This document shows, piece by piece, positions 17,741 through 26,186 of a stretch of DNA of 64,000 nt. The translations under genes and the position numbers were made by a program. The stretch spans positions 62,001-126,000 of the forward strand of contig NZ_JAOWKX010000007.1 of the NCBI RefSeq assembly GCF_025751585.1. Reading direction: 5' to 3'. The number at the start of each line of letters is the position of its first letter. Position 1 is the stretch's first letter. The notes below the pieces were generated by a model that did not search any database, was not told the origin of the DNA, and saw nothing but the letters and a program-made list of their open reading frames with translations. This DNA comes from Fluctibacter corallii. GTDB lineage: Bacteria > Pseudomonadota > Gammaproteobacteria > Enterobacterales > Alteromonadaceae.

Positions 17741-20050
17741 TTAGTTGTACCACGCATAACTCACTTTCATGAATAGAGACTGTTCAGCTACTCTTCGATG
17801 TGGAACCTGATCATTTTGAACACCGAAATCAGAATATCCCAAAAAGAACTTAGTAAAAGGATTGACTTTGTAGGAGTACAGCAATTGAGTACCAAAATCT
17901 CTGTTGGTTTCATAAAAATTAGAGCCGACATAGTTTTCAAGATGCCGATCAACATCATTATATGCGAATGTAAGACGAATAAACTGTTCTTTATCAAATT
18001 GATACGTAATACGTGCATCAGTCAAACTGGCTGTAAATAGGTCACCCGAGTCCACATCAAAGTCCTGATAGGTATGGTGAACGTCTATCGTAGTATGAAT
18101 ACCTAAATTTATAAAAAATCGAGTTTGAGACATAAAATCGTCGCCCAAACGATTGTTAACAAAATCGATTTGTCTTCCAGTTCGAAAATACTGAGAAATA
18201 TACATGGTCGAAATAGGGCGTGTTACTATCTGCATGTACCATTCGTGCTCATCAAACAATGCGCTGCTATCTTCTACTCGCAAAGATTCTGCAACACTTC
18301 GAAAGCCTACACGTTCACGATCAGAATAGCCCAATTCAAAGTACGTTTTGTAAATGCCCGTGACGATGACTTTGGCATCCCATTCCTGCTCAAGTAACTC
18401 CCCTGCTGAACTTTCTTTTTTCTCCCACGTTCCTCGGGCTTCTACTTCATTCCACCAACTGTTTTCCTCATACCACAGATAAGCGGCAGTCAATTTGTCT
18501 TTTACGGTATCAATGGCAGGTATATAGCCCAAGTCTGCACGAAAGTCTTCATCAAAGGATTCGCGCGAAGCGGTCAAATTCCAGTCTCTCTCAAAATGAG
18601 AATATTCCAATTTAAATGCTGCCCCACTGATCTCCTGCTCTTCTGTTCTCAACGGTGCTTCGTTAAACAACTCAGTTTGGCCACAAATATACTTGCAAAA
18701 GCGGTCTGAAAAATTTAAAGGGTACTCTGTATCCGATTTCAATACTTGCATCGTGATCGTATCTTGCTGTGTCAGGTCGTACTGCGCATCAACACCAAAG
18801 ACATAATTGTGATAATTATCCGACTCACGCAATGTAGTGACTGCACCTATAGATAGTCCCGACGAATAATCATAACGATATCGTGCAGCTGCATTTGTTG
18901 ACTCTTCATCAATAAAACCAATGGAAGACGAAATATTCCCAGGAACAAAGAAAGTGGTGCTCTCGTCATCCGCTACAAACACACCCAAGGTGTGACTTCC
19001 CATTCGTCCAGTCGCTTTTACACCATAATCAGGTGCCGACAAGTTTCGCGTATACACGATGTCTGTATACGTAGAAAAGTAGTCATTATTTTCTAGAAAA
19101 AATGGACGTTTTTCCTCATAGAACAACGAAAAGGGTGTGTTCACACTTAATTGTGCGACATCTGCCTCCACTTGGGAAAAGTCGGGATTGATTGTGCCCG
19201 ACAGTGACACTTCTGGTGTAGGATTCCATTTTGCAGTAACACCGGCCTCGGCTCGCCCCTCATAATGCCAGTCATTGCCACTGGAAAGATCTCGAGAGCG
19301 TTGTCGGCCTGCGACAACAAACGGTGATACAACGGTATCACTTCCTTGAGATACATGTTTAAACCCCTGCACTCGCCCGTACTGACATAACAAGCAAGAC
19401 TGGTCTCTGGAGTAAGGAACGTTCGCGAGCCTCATGTTTTCTTCACGAGGATAAAATCGCACTAAACGGATTCCCCACGTTTTAATATCTTGAGATTGTT
19501 CAAAACTGAATACTTCCAACGGTAGCGCAATTTCAACTTCGTACCCTTCGTTTGTAATACGCCCCGCTGATTGCCACGTTGCATCCCAACTGTAAGATTC
19601 TGTTCCCGTTAATTCGTTATAGATAGAGTCTGTCTGCACACCATAGGGGTTGACGTTAAATCGGTATGCGAGCCTATTGTCGTTAAATGTATCAATTTCT
19701 ACTCCGACATTGTCGTGACTGATAACCAAATCTCGATCTCGATAGAGCGCATAAATACTTGCTGGATCGGGATCATACGCCTTGAACGCAACGTAAAGGT
19801 ATTCACCATTTTCATATATCCATACATCGGTTTTAACGGGTGCCGGCTCGTTTTCATTTGGCCATGTCTGGTAGTCAAGCGTTTGCTTTAACGCATTGTC
19901 CCATGCAGCTTCATTGACATAGCCGTCGATGGCTATTCTGTCTGGCAAAGAGGGTAAAGTATGGGGGGGGACAGCATTACTATAGGCGAAAGACGGACCA
20001 AAAAAACAAGTCAATAACAGCGCCCACTTAAACAATTCCCGAATCAACAT
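17741..20050 (-). CDS. DUF5916/CBM9-like outer-membrane protein, copy 1
   Basis: A 769-aa exported protein. After a signal peptide, the N-terminal about 200 residues form a CBM9/DOMON-like domain (IAIDGYVNEAAWDNA, YLYVAFKAYDPDP, NDNRLAYRFNVNPYGVQ, TNEGYEVEIALPL). The rest (GFVADDEST, FFLENNDYFST, alternating aromatic strands to the final SLFMKVSYAWYN) looks like a DUF5916 beta-barrel ending in an aromatic residue, typical of outer-membrane insertion. Ligand unknown. It is a paralogue of the next gene upstream. ATG 20050 is preferred over 20056 for ribosome spacing. A CxxC (CLLC) sits in the linker. Confidence 0.8.
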   Translation of the reverse strand: MLIRELFKWALLLTCFFGPSFAYSNAVPPHTLPSLPDRIAIDGYVNEAAWDNALKQTLDYQTWPNENEPAPVKTDVWIYENGEYLYVAFKAYDPDPASIYALYRDRDLVISHDNVGVEIDTFNDNRLAYRFNVNPYGVQTDSIYNELTGTESYSWDATWQSAGRITNEGYEVEIALPLEVFSFEQSQDIKTWGIRLVRFYPREENMRLANVPYSRDQSCLLCQYGRVQGFKHVSQGSDTVVSPFVVAGRQRSRDLSSGNDWHYEGRAEAGVTAKWNPTPEVSLSGTINPDFSQVEADVAQLSVNTPFSLFYEEKRPFFLENNDYFSTYTDIVYTRNLSAPDYGVKATGRMGSHTLGVFVADDESTTFFVPGNISSSIGFIDEESTNAAARYRYDYSSGLSIGAVTTLRESDNYHNYVFGVDAQYDLTQQDTITMQVLKSDTEYPLNFSDRFCKYICGQTELFNEAPLRTEEQEISGAAFKLEYSHFERDWNLTASRESFDEDFRADLGYIPAIDTVKDKLTAAYLWYEENSWWNEVEARGTWEKKESSAGELLEQEWDAKVIVTGIYKTYFELGYSDRERVGFRSVAESLRVEDSSALFDEHEWYMQIVTRPISTMYISQYFRTGRQIDFVNNRLGDDFMSQTRFFINLGIHTTIDVHHTYQDFDVDSGDLFTASLTDARITYQFDKEQFIRLTFAYNDVDRHLENYVGSNFYETNRDFGTQLLYSYKVNPFTKFFLGYSDFGVQNDQVPHRRVAEQSLFMKVSYAWYN

Positions 20051-20473
20051 CAGCATATCCTTTGAAAAATAAACGGACTCAGCAAATCCTTAACTGAGCT
20101 ATCCTCGTTTTTTACAATTCTCTACAAAGTACCTTCGCCCAAGCTGTGAAGGTAAAAATCCCACATTTATGAAATAGCAAATCAATAATGAAAAAATATC
20201 GAGTGAAATTTACAGCCTGAGAATACGATATCTCCAGTAGAGGTCACATCAACTTCAGGTAACGACTTAACAGCGAAATTTAATTACCCTAAGGTTAAAA
20301 TGTTAACCCATATCTGTAGAGAATTGTACTAGTTTTTTAAAAAAAATGAAAAACTAGACTCACATTTTACTTGAGGTAAATATATTAACCATTGGCAGCA
20401 AAAGTCATCTTGCTGATACAACCACATACTCACTGCCAAAATGCTAAATAAAAGAGGACGACAAGACACTTTG
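20051..20473. other. Intergenic region between the two DUF5916 genes
   Basis: About 420 nt, AT-rich, with stop codons in all frames. I see no repeat, riboswitch or small gene; it should hold the promoter of copy 1 and the end of the copy 2 transcript, but no convincing terminator or promoter could be picked out by eye. Confidence 0.4.
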
Positions 20474-22801
20474 TTAATTCAACCAAGCGTAGCTCAATTT
20501 CATAAAAATGGATTGCTCTGTAATTGTTAGATTGGGCACGTTGTCATCTTCAAACCCTGAACTTGAATAACCAACAAAGAACTTTGTCAGTGGGTTTAGT
20601 TTGTAGGAATACAGCAATTGAGCGCCAAAATCAGTACTTCGCGCATCGATGTCATTAGGATCCAAGTAATTTGCTTTGTTCCGCTCAATATCAGAATACA
20701 CCAATATAAGGCGAATCAGTTGACGTTGGTCAATTTGATATGACAAACGGGCATCCGTCAGATTTGCAGTGTAAAGTCGCTCTCCCTCGACATCCATTGA
20801 ACTGTATACATGCTCAATATCGATTTCAAAATGTTCACCTAAACTTAGCGTGATATTCGGTTCAACTGTCCACTCCTTGCCAAGTCGGTTATTCACAAAA
20901 TCGATACGATCCCCATATCTGGCAAAGGTTTCAAAATAAACGCTAGAAGAAGGGCGGAAGTCAAAATATGTCCAAATAGTATCTTCGTGGAATAGCGTCG
21001 TATTGTTGTCTATCGCTAGTATGCTCCTATCGTGGCGCAGCCCTACGCGATCTCGTGTCTCAAAGCCAAGCTCAAACGATGATTGCATTCCCGCTTGCAG
21101 CAAAAATTGAATCTGTGACTCTTTTTCAAGCAACTCTCCATTATCAGTGTGATGGATGTCCCAATCACCGCTGATTTCAAATTCATTCCACCAGCTGTCT
21201 TCTGCATACCAAATATATCCACCGCCTATTACATCCGTGGTTTTATCAATACTTGAAACAAAGCCAAGGTCAGCGCGAAAACCGTCTCGCTTGGCATAGT
21301 GGTCATAACGGAAAAACCAATCTCGCTCTTCGTGACGATAATTAAGTTGATAGGCGATTCCCTGAAAACTATCCTCTTCTTTGGTACGCATAGCAGCTTC
21401 AGAAAAATCATCTTTTACCTGACAGTTGTCGTCACAAAAGTCCTTAAATAACGTATCCGGATATTCTGTGTCTGATCCTACCCATTGAATACGCAGCGTA
21501 TCTTGGTGAGTTATTGCATATTTAGTGTCAAACCCCAACACGTAATTGTGGTAATGGTCGGCAGAGCGGAACGTATTAATTAAACCGAAAGACAAATCAT
21601 CAGACACATCGTACCGATATCGCAACGCCACATTAATGGATTCTTCCTCTATGGTTGCAATAGAAGAGCCCAAGTTACCTGGTACAAGGAAGGTCGCATT
21701 CTCATCATTCGCAATAAAAACGCCAAATGTGTGATCATCTACTCTGCCCGTTACTTTGGCACCATAATCGGGTGCACCAATATTGCGGGTATACACCAGA
21801 TTATAATTAGTTGAAAAGTAATCGGCATTTTCTAAGAAAAAAGGCCTTTTCTCGTCAAAAAACAATGCGAAGGTATTGTTAATACTCAACTGTGCCGCGT
21901 CAGACTCCACTTGCGAAAAGTCAGGATTGATGGTGGCTTGAAGCGAGATTTCTGGGGTAACCCCCCAATTAACATCAATGCCGACTTCGTTAGTATTTGA
22001 ATCATCCCAAATTCGTGACTCATCCAAATCACGACTTCGTCCTTTTCCAACAACCAAAGTAGGAATAAGCGCCAGATTCTTGCCTTGCTTTGCGTCCTCA
22101 AACCCCTCAATTTCACCTAACTGACAGAGTGTGCAGGCATTGTTTCTATCGTAAGGAATATTAGAAATACGAAGCCGTGTCTCACGCGGATAAAAACGCA
22201 CAAACTCCGCCCCCCAGGTTTTAGCGCCTTTACCCTCAGAGAAATTGAAAATACGTAATGGCAACGCAATTTCAACCTCAAATCCTTGTTGAGTAATACG
22301 CCCTTTTGATTCCCAAATGGCATCCCAGCTATCACTTTCTTCTTTGGTCATCTCATTTTCTATAGAATCCATTTGTATACCGTATGGATTTACAAAGAAT
22401 TGATACGCAAGGCGACTATCATTAAAAGGATCGAGCTTTACACCAATCAGATCGTTACTCCAGACCTTATCTCGGTCACGATAAAAGGCACGTATATCAT
22501 TAGGTTTAGGGTCAAAGGCGGTAAAAGCGAGATATAACGTATCACCACTTTCCATGATTTTTACTTCGGTTTTAACGGGTGGGGTCGTGTTTTCGTATGG
22601 CCGAGTAACGTAGTCGAGGGTAATGGTTTCGGCTTGCGCCCACTCTTCTTGATGAATAATGCCATCAATATTCACGTCCGTCTTGATGACCGGAACCTGA
22701 TAAGTTTTATCTAAATTTTGCGCAAATAACGAGTACGAAAATGCCAATCCGCACACAATAACAGCCATGTGTAGGATCCCATTCCATGTTGTTTTATTCA
22801 T
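20474..22801 (-). CDS. DUF5916/CBM9-like outer-membrane protein, copy 2
   Basis: A 775-aa protein that parallels copy 1 domain by domain: N-terminal CBM9-like region (VNIDGIIHQEEWAQA, LYLAFTAFDPKPND, NPYGIQMDSIENEM), RDRDKVWSNDLIGV, FFLENADYFST, and the C-terminal SIFMKLSYAWLN. The start at 22801 is chosen because AGGAACG precedes it and a signal peptide follows (MAVIVCGLAFSYSLFAQ); longer in-frame starts exist at 22951. Two cysteine pairs (CTLC; CDDNC) are conserved with copy 1. It is divergent from the tonB-like gene across about 200 nt, suggesting a shared control region. Confidence 0.8.
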   Translation of the reverse strand: MNKTTWNGILHMAVIVCGLAFSYSLFAQNLDKTYQVPVIKTDVNIDGIIHQEEWAQAETITLDYVTRPYENTTPPVKTEVKIMESGDTLYLAFTAFDPKPNDIRAFYRDRDKVWSNDLIGVKLDPFNDSRLAYQFFVNPYGIQMDSIENEMTKEESDSWDAIWESKGRITQQGFEVEIALPLRIFNFSEGKGAKTWGAEFVRFYPRETRLRISNIPYDRNNACTLCQLGEIEGFEDAKQGKNLALIPTLVVGKGRSRDLDESRIWDDSNTNEVGIDVNWGVTPEISLQATINPDFSQVESDAAQLSINNTFALFFDEKRPFFLENADYFSTNYNLVYTRNIGAPDYGAKVTGRVDDHTFGVFIANDENATFLVPGNLGSSIATIEEESINVALRYRYDVSDDLSFGLINTFRSADHYHNYVLGFDTKYAITHQDTLRIQWVGSDTEYPDTLFKDFCDDNCQVKDDFSEAAMRTKEEDSFQGIAYQLNYRHEERDWFFRYDHYAKRDGFRADLGFVSSIDKTTDVIGGGYIWYAEDSWWNEFEISGDWDIHHTDNGELLEKESQIQFLLQAGMQSSFELGFETRDRVGLRHDRSILAIDNNTTLFHEDTIWTYFDFRPSSSVYFETFARYGDRIDFVNNRLGKEWTVEPNITLSLGEHFEIDIEHVYSSMDVEGERLYTANLTDARLSYQIDQRQLIRLILVYSDIERNKANYLDPNDIDARSTDFGAQLLYSYKLNPLTKFFVGYSSSGFEDDNVPNLTITEQSIFMKLSYAWLN

Positions 22802-23006
22802 TTTATCGTTCCTGACATTCCGCAACCGCGCAATAGTAAGGGCAAATAACCCTTTGGTTTTACAAAAATTTATACGTATTTTCTCGTATACAAGAGAAGA
22901 AAACACGAAAAAATCGATAAAGTACCGATACCAACCGACAAACGTTTTCACCCCATTTTGATTCGCGGTGCGTGGTAGTTATAAAAGCATAACAAGGAGC
23001 CAGTAT

Positions 23007-23681
23007 ATGATTGCTACAAACAGCAACGTCAGTCACGAATTAACATTTATCACTCAAAAAAGTGCATCCAACTCATCAATGATTCGAACATTATCTTCGA
23101 TAGCATTGGCAGCCGCGGTCTCATTTGGCCTATTTGCAATGATGAACACACTCATCAAAAACGACCAAGCCTACATCGCGCCCACTGAAGGGCCAGTCGT
23201 TATTGATTTTTTGCCCGACATACAAGATGAAAATACTAACGAAAAGTCGCCTATGCCAAAGCAACCAGAGCCAATCGAAAGGCCTATTGAACGCAGAGAA
23301 ATTGAACCGCTAGAGCCTAACGAAATGGGTTTTAACGGAGGACATGAGATTGTAAAACCCACTCATCCAAACAATTTAGTAGACAAAAATACGCTTCAAT
23401 CAGGCGATAACGAAGCTAGACCGATTGTTCGAGTTGGCCCCAAATATCCCCCTGATGCGGCACGCAATGGCCTTGAAGGATGGGTGAAACTGTCATTCTC
23501 AATTAATACAGATGGTACAGTAATTAATGTTAATATCATCGATGCTGAACCTGCGAGAATATTCAATCGTGAAGCCAAGCGCGCACTGTCTAAGTGGAAA
23601 TACAAGCCACAATTAATTGACGGAAAGCCAGTGATGAGAAATGGATTAGAAGTGATACTGCAATTTACACTAGAGAAATAG
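23007..23681 (+). CDS. TonB-family energy-transducing protein
   Basis: A 224-aa protein with one N-terminal membrane anchor (SSIALAAAVSFGLFAMM), a Pro/Glu-rich periplasmic stretch (PMPKQPEPIERPIERR) and a C-terminal TonB domain (PDAARNGLEGWVKLSFSINT, KRALSKWKYKPQLI). ATG 23007 follows AAGGAG; the upstream in-frame start at 22968 has none. No ExbB/ExbD are adjacent. It is probably dedicated to the outer-membrane proteins or the TonB-dependent receptor nearby; that link is by neighbourhood only. Confidence 0.88.
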   Translation: MIATNSNVSHELTFITQKSASNSSMIRTLSSIALAAAVSFGLFAMMNTLIKNDQAYIAPTEGPVVIDFLPDIQDENTNEKSPMPKQPEPIERPIERREIEPLEPNEMGFNGGHEIVKPTHPNNLVDKNTLQSGDNEARPIVRVGPKYPPDAARNGLEGWVKLSFSINTDGTVINVNIIDAEPARIFNREAKRALSKWKYKPQLIDGKPVMRNGLEVILQFTLEK

Positions 23682-23723
23682 CAAAGCTAGTTATCCAGAA
23701 TCAAGCAAAAAAAGGAGTATTGA

Positions 23724-24281
23724 ATGAGTATCAGCCTTACAATAAAAACGCTCATCGGTATTGAAGTCACTCCTGAAATACTAATGGAACGCTACGCTGA
23801 GACAGGCGACGCAAAAGTATTATCACAGCTTTATGATGCATGCGCAGACGATTTGTTTCACTTTCTGGTTACGCACTCAGATTATACGCTTGCCAAAGAT
23901 GTCGCACAAAAAACTTGGTTGAAAATAATCGAGAAGCGGCATCTATATAGGCCATCTGGTCGTTTCAAACCTTGGTTATTTACCATTGCCAGACGAACCT
24001 TGTTAGACGAATTTCGTGCCCAGTCGAAGTGTGTCGAATTAGACCAACTGTCGCTACACACAACGACGCCAAACATGACGGCAGAGAAAATAGAAGAACG
24101 CTTCGATCAAGTGTTAATGCAACTACCGTTTGTGCAACGGGAAGCATTTTGTCTTCAACAAGAGGGATTTAGCCTAAAAGAAATTAGTGAGATCACTAGC
24201 ACTTCGGCGGAAACCATTAAAACGCGTATTCGCTACGCAAGAAAAACATTGCGTGACGCACTGGAGAATATTCATGAGTAA
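23724..24281 (+). CDS. ECF-type RNA polymerase sigma factor
   Basis: A 185-aa protein with region 2 (DDLFHFLVTHSDYTLAKDVA, then RFKPWLFTIARRTLLDEFR) and region 4 (LPFVQREAFCLQQEGFSLKE, then TSAETIKTRIRYARKTL). AAAGGAG lies 8 nt before the ATG. The next gene overlaps its 3' end, as sigma/anti-sigma pairs often do. Likely targets are the flanking outer-membrane protein and tonB genes (inference). Confidence 0.9.
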   Translation: MSISLTIKTLIGIEVTPEILMERYAETGDAKVLSQLYDACADDLFHFLVTHSDYTLAKDVAQKTWLKIIEKRHLYRPSGRFKPWLFTIARRTLLDEFRAQSKCVELDQLSLHTTTPNMTAEKIEERFDQVLMQLPFVQREAFCLQQEGFSLKEISEITSTSAETIKTRIRYARKTLRDALENIHE

Positions 24282-24873
24282 ACAGACAAACTTGACGAAG
24301 ACAGACGATAAACTAGATCTTGATAAGCTTTATCTGAATCGTAAACATCAACTCCGTATGCCACGTTCATCCAAACACGTTTTACTCCAACACGCTCGCG
24401 AAACGCGCATTTCTAACGGTTGGTTTAATCGATTATCTTTTTACGCGCTCGCAGCGAGCACCATGTTATTGGTCATGTTTGTATCATTTACACCTAATCA
24501 GTCGCCTTTAAACAATGCGCACCTTGTGACGAATGTAGAGCTTCATAGTATGCCCGTAGATAACATCAAACCCTCTATATCAGCAGAACTGACTCAACGC
24601 CGAGCTCAACATTACGCCGATTATATTGCGAAAGAGCAGACACTTAAGGCATATCGTCAGTCTTTCGCAAAAATTATGTCAACAAACAACGGGTTAGAAC
24701 TGAAAACGTGTGACAATACTCGCTTATACCTAAGCCAAACGCTGGTAAATGCGTTGGCAAATATGAACAAGCTAGATAGTAACGTCAAGAAAGGCCAACA
24801 AGTTGCGATTGTATTCGACAAACAAGGAATAATTTTATCTATTTTGGAGCCCAAACAAGGGCCAATGTGTTAA
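24274..24873 (+). CDS. Membrane protein, possible anti-sigma factor for the preceding ECF sigma
   Basis: A 199-aa protein whose ATG overlaps the last 8 nt of the sigma gene. It has an N-terminal cytoplasmic stretch of about 55 residues, one membrane segment (LSFYALAASTMLLVMFVSF) and a periplasmic domain, which is the topology of ECF anti-sigma factors. No zinc-binding HxxxCxxC motif is present, so it is not of the ZAS class. Function is inferred from position and topology only. Confidence 0.6.
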   Translation: MSKQTNLTKTDDKLDLDKLYLNRKHQLRMPRSSKHVLLQHARETRISNGWFNRLSFYALAASTMLLVMFVSFTPNQSPLNNAHLVTNVELHSMPVDNIKPSISAELTQRRAQHYADYIAKEQTLKAYRQSFAKIMSTNNGLELKTCDNTRLYLSQTLVNALANMNKLDSNVKKGQQVAIVFDKQGIILSILEPKQGPMC

Positions 24874-24894
24874 TCAAAATATGAGTCACAGAAT

Positions 24895-25359
24895 ATGAAA
24901 GAGTTAATTCCAGCCACGGTGATTCAAGGCCATCGAATTGCCTCAGGGCAATCAGAGAGTTCGCCCTATCCTGACGGCAGCATTGCCTTGCAAGCCCCCT
25001 TTTTTGCAAGGGAGGGCGTATGTATGGATACACTTTACAAGGGCACGCTCAACTTAACGATCTCCCCGTTCGAATTTTCCATCATTGCACCCGATGTTAC
25101 GTTGGAGAACCTTGTGTGGTGTGAAGGATTTCCGGCAGAAACCTTTTCATTAGTGAAGTGCCAATTAATGTTTAAACAAAAATCCTATCAGGGCTGGATT
25201 TACTATCCTCATCCCGACACCAAACCTAGAGACTTTCATCCACCTTCTCTAATTGAGGTGCTTATGCCCTTTATTGAGGGTGTGTGTTACGGTTCTGAAG
25301 TAACCTTAGAAGTTAACGCTGAGCAGGTGAACATCACCGCACCTCCCACTGAACGCTAA
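24895..25359 (+). CDS. Conserved-looking hypothetical protein
   Basis: A 154-aa soluble protein, unrecognised by name. It starts 22 nt after the putative anti-sigma gene, so it may be the fourth gene of that unit. The motifs HRIASGQSES, SPYPDGSIALQAPFF and KGTLNLTISPFEF look conserved rather than random, and there is a regular hydrophobic pattern with four cysteines. No signal peptide is present. It is convergent with the SRAP gene. Confidence 0.6.
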   Translation: MKELIPATVIQGHRIASGQSESSPYPDGSIALQAPFFAREGVCMDTLYKGTLNLTISPFEFSIIAPDVTLENLVWCEGFPAETFSLVKCQLMFKQKSYQGWIYYPHPDTKPRDFHPPSLIEVLMPFIEGVCYGSEVTLEVNAEQVNITAPPTER

Positions 25360-25360
25360 G

Positions 25361-26032
25361 TCAAAAATCGAATCCGGTTTGCGTAGGCACTTCACGTGTA
25401 ATTTCTTCAATTAGCTCTGCACCTCGCTCTGATGCCCGATTCACCCGCTGAGACACAGGATAAAAATAACAAGACTCATCATAATCTTGCCATGCAATAC
25501 TCTCTGCTTGGGTCACATCTGCCTCTAACCACGACTCAGCAGACGCTCGATTTATAAAAACGGGCATTGCATGGTGAAGGGTGGCTAACCCGCCTTGAGC
25601 GGGTCGAGTTAGAATCGCACATGAGGCATATTTACCCGTTGATCCCGTTTCGAAGATACCACCAAATACAAGGGGCGCATTATCCTTTGGCCTAACAAAA
25701 TAAGGCTGTTTTACATTGCCTACAGGTTTCCACTCAAAGTAGCCAATAGCAGGAATCAAGCAGCGCTGACCTTGTCTCCAAGCGCGTCGAAAGGTCGGCT
25801 TTTCGGCCACACTCGACAACCTCGCATTAAACGTCGCGTACTGACTGCTTGGGCGATCTAACCAAGGCGGAATCACGCCCCACCGCATTGCCTGCCCCCC
25901 TGAGGGCGTAAACACCGGAATCATCATGCTAGGAGACACGTTGAAACCCAGCTCTAGCTGTTGCGGCCAGCTATCAAGAATATCTGACCACCCATGCATT
26001 GCGCCTACATGGTTGGCATATCGACCACACAT
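25361..26032 (-). CDS. SOS response-associated peptidase (SRAP/YedK/HMCES family)
   Basis: A 223-aa protein starting MCGRYANH, so Cys2 becomes N-terminal after Met removal; in the family this cysteine forms a thiazolidine crosslink with abasic sites in single-stranded DNA and shields them. Other family residues are visible: WGVIPPWL, FNARLSSVAEKPTF, CLIPAIGYFEWK (with the catalytic Glu) and LHHAMPVF. The start is fixed at 26032 by the mechanism; the frame extends further upstream. No lexA-box was identified. Confidence 0.92.
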   Translation of the reverse strand: MCGRYANHVGAMHGWSDILDSWPQQLELGFNVSPSMMIPVFTPSGGQAMRWGVIPPWLDRPSSQYATFNARLSSVAEKPTFRRAWRQGQRCLIPAIGYFEWKPVGNVKQPYFVRPKDNAPLVFGGIFETGSTGKYASCAILTRPAQGGLATLHHAMPVFINRASAESWLEADVTQAESIAWQDYDESCYFYPVSQRVNRASERGAELIEEITREVPTQTGFDF

Positions 26033-26114
26033 AACAAAATCGCATTTACTTGCTGTTTCATTTGAGTAAGTGTATGCCAATTACATCTAGCCGTGAATAG
26101 CTTAACGTTACGCA

Positions 26115-26143
26115 CAAAAAAGCCAGCGACATAACGCTGGCTT
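26115..26143 (-). terminator. Rho-independent terminator after the lipoprotein gene
   Basis: On the minus strand AAGCCAGCG, loop TTATGT, CGCTGGCTT followed by six T. Clear terminator for the riboswitch-controlled transcript. Confidence 0.85.
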
Positions 26144-26186
26144 AGATCAAAATTGAGATAAAATATTGGTATATACCAATCTTTTA

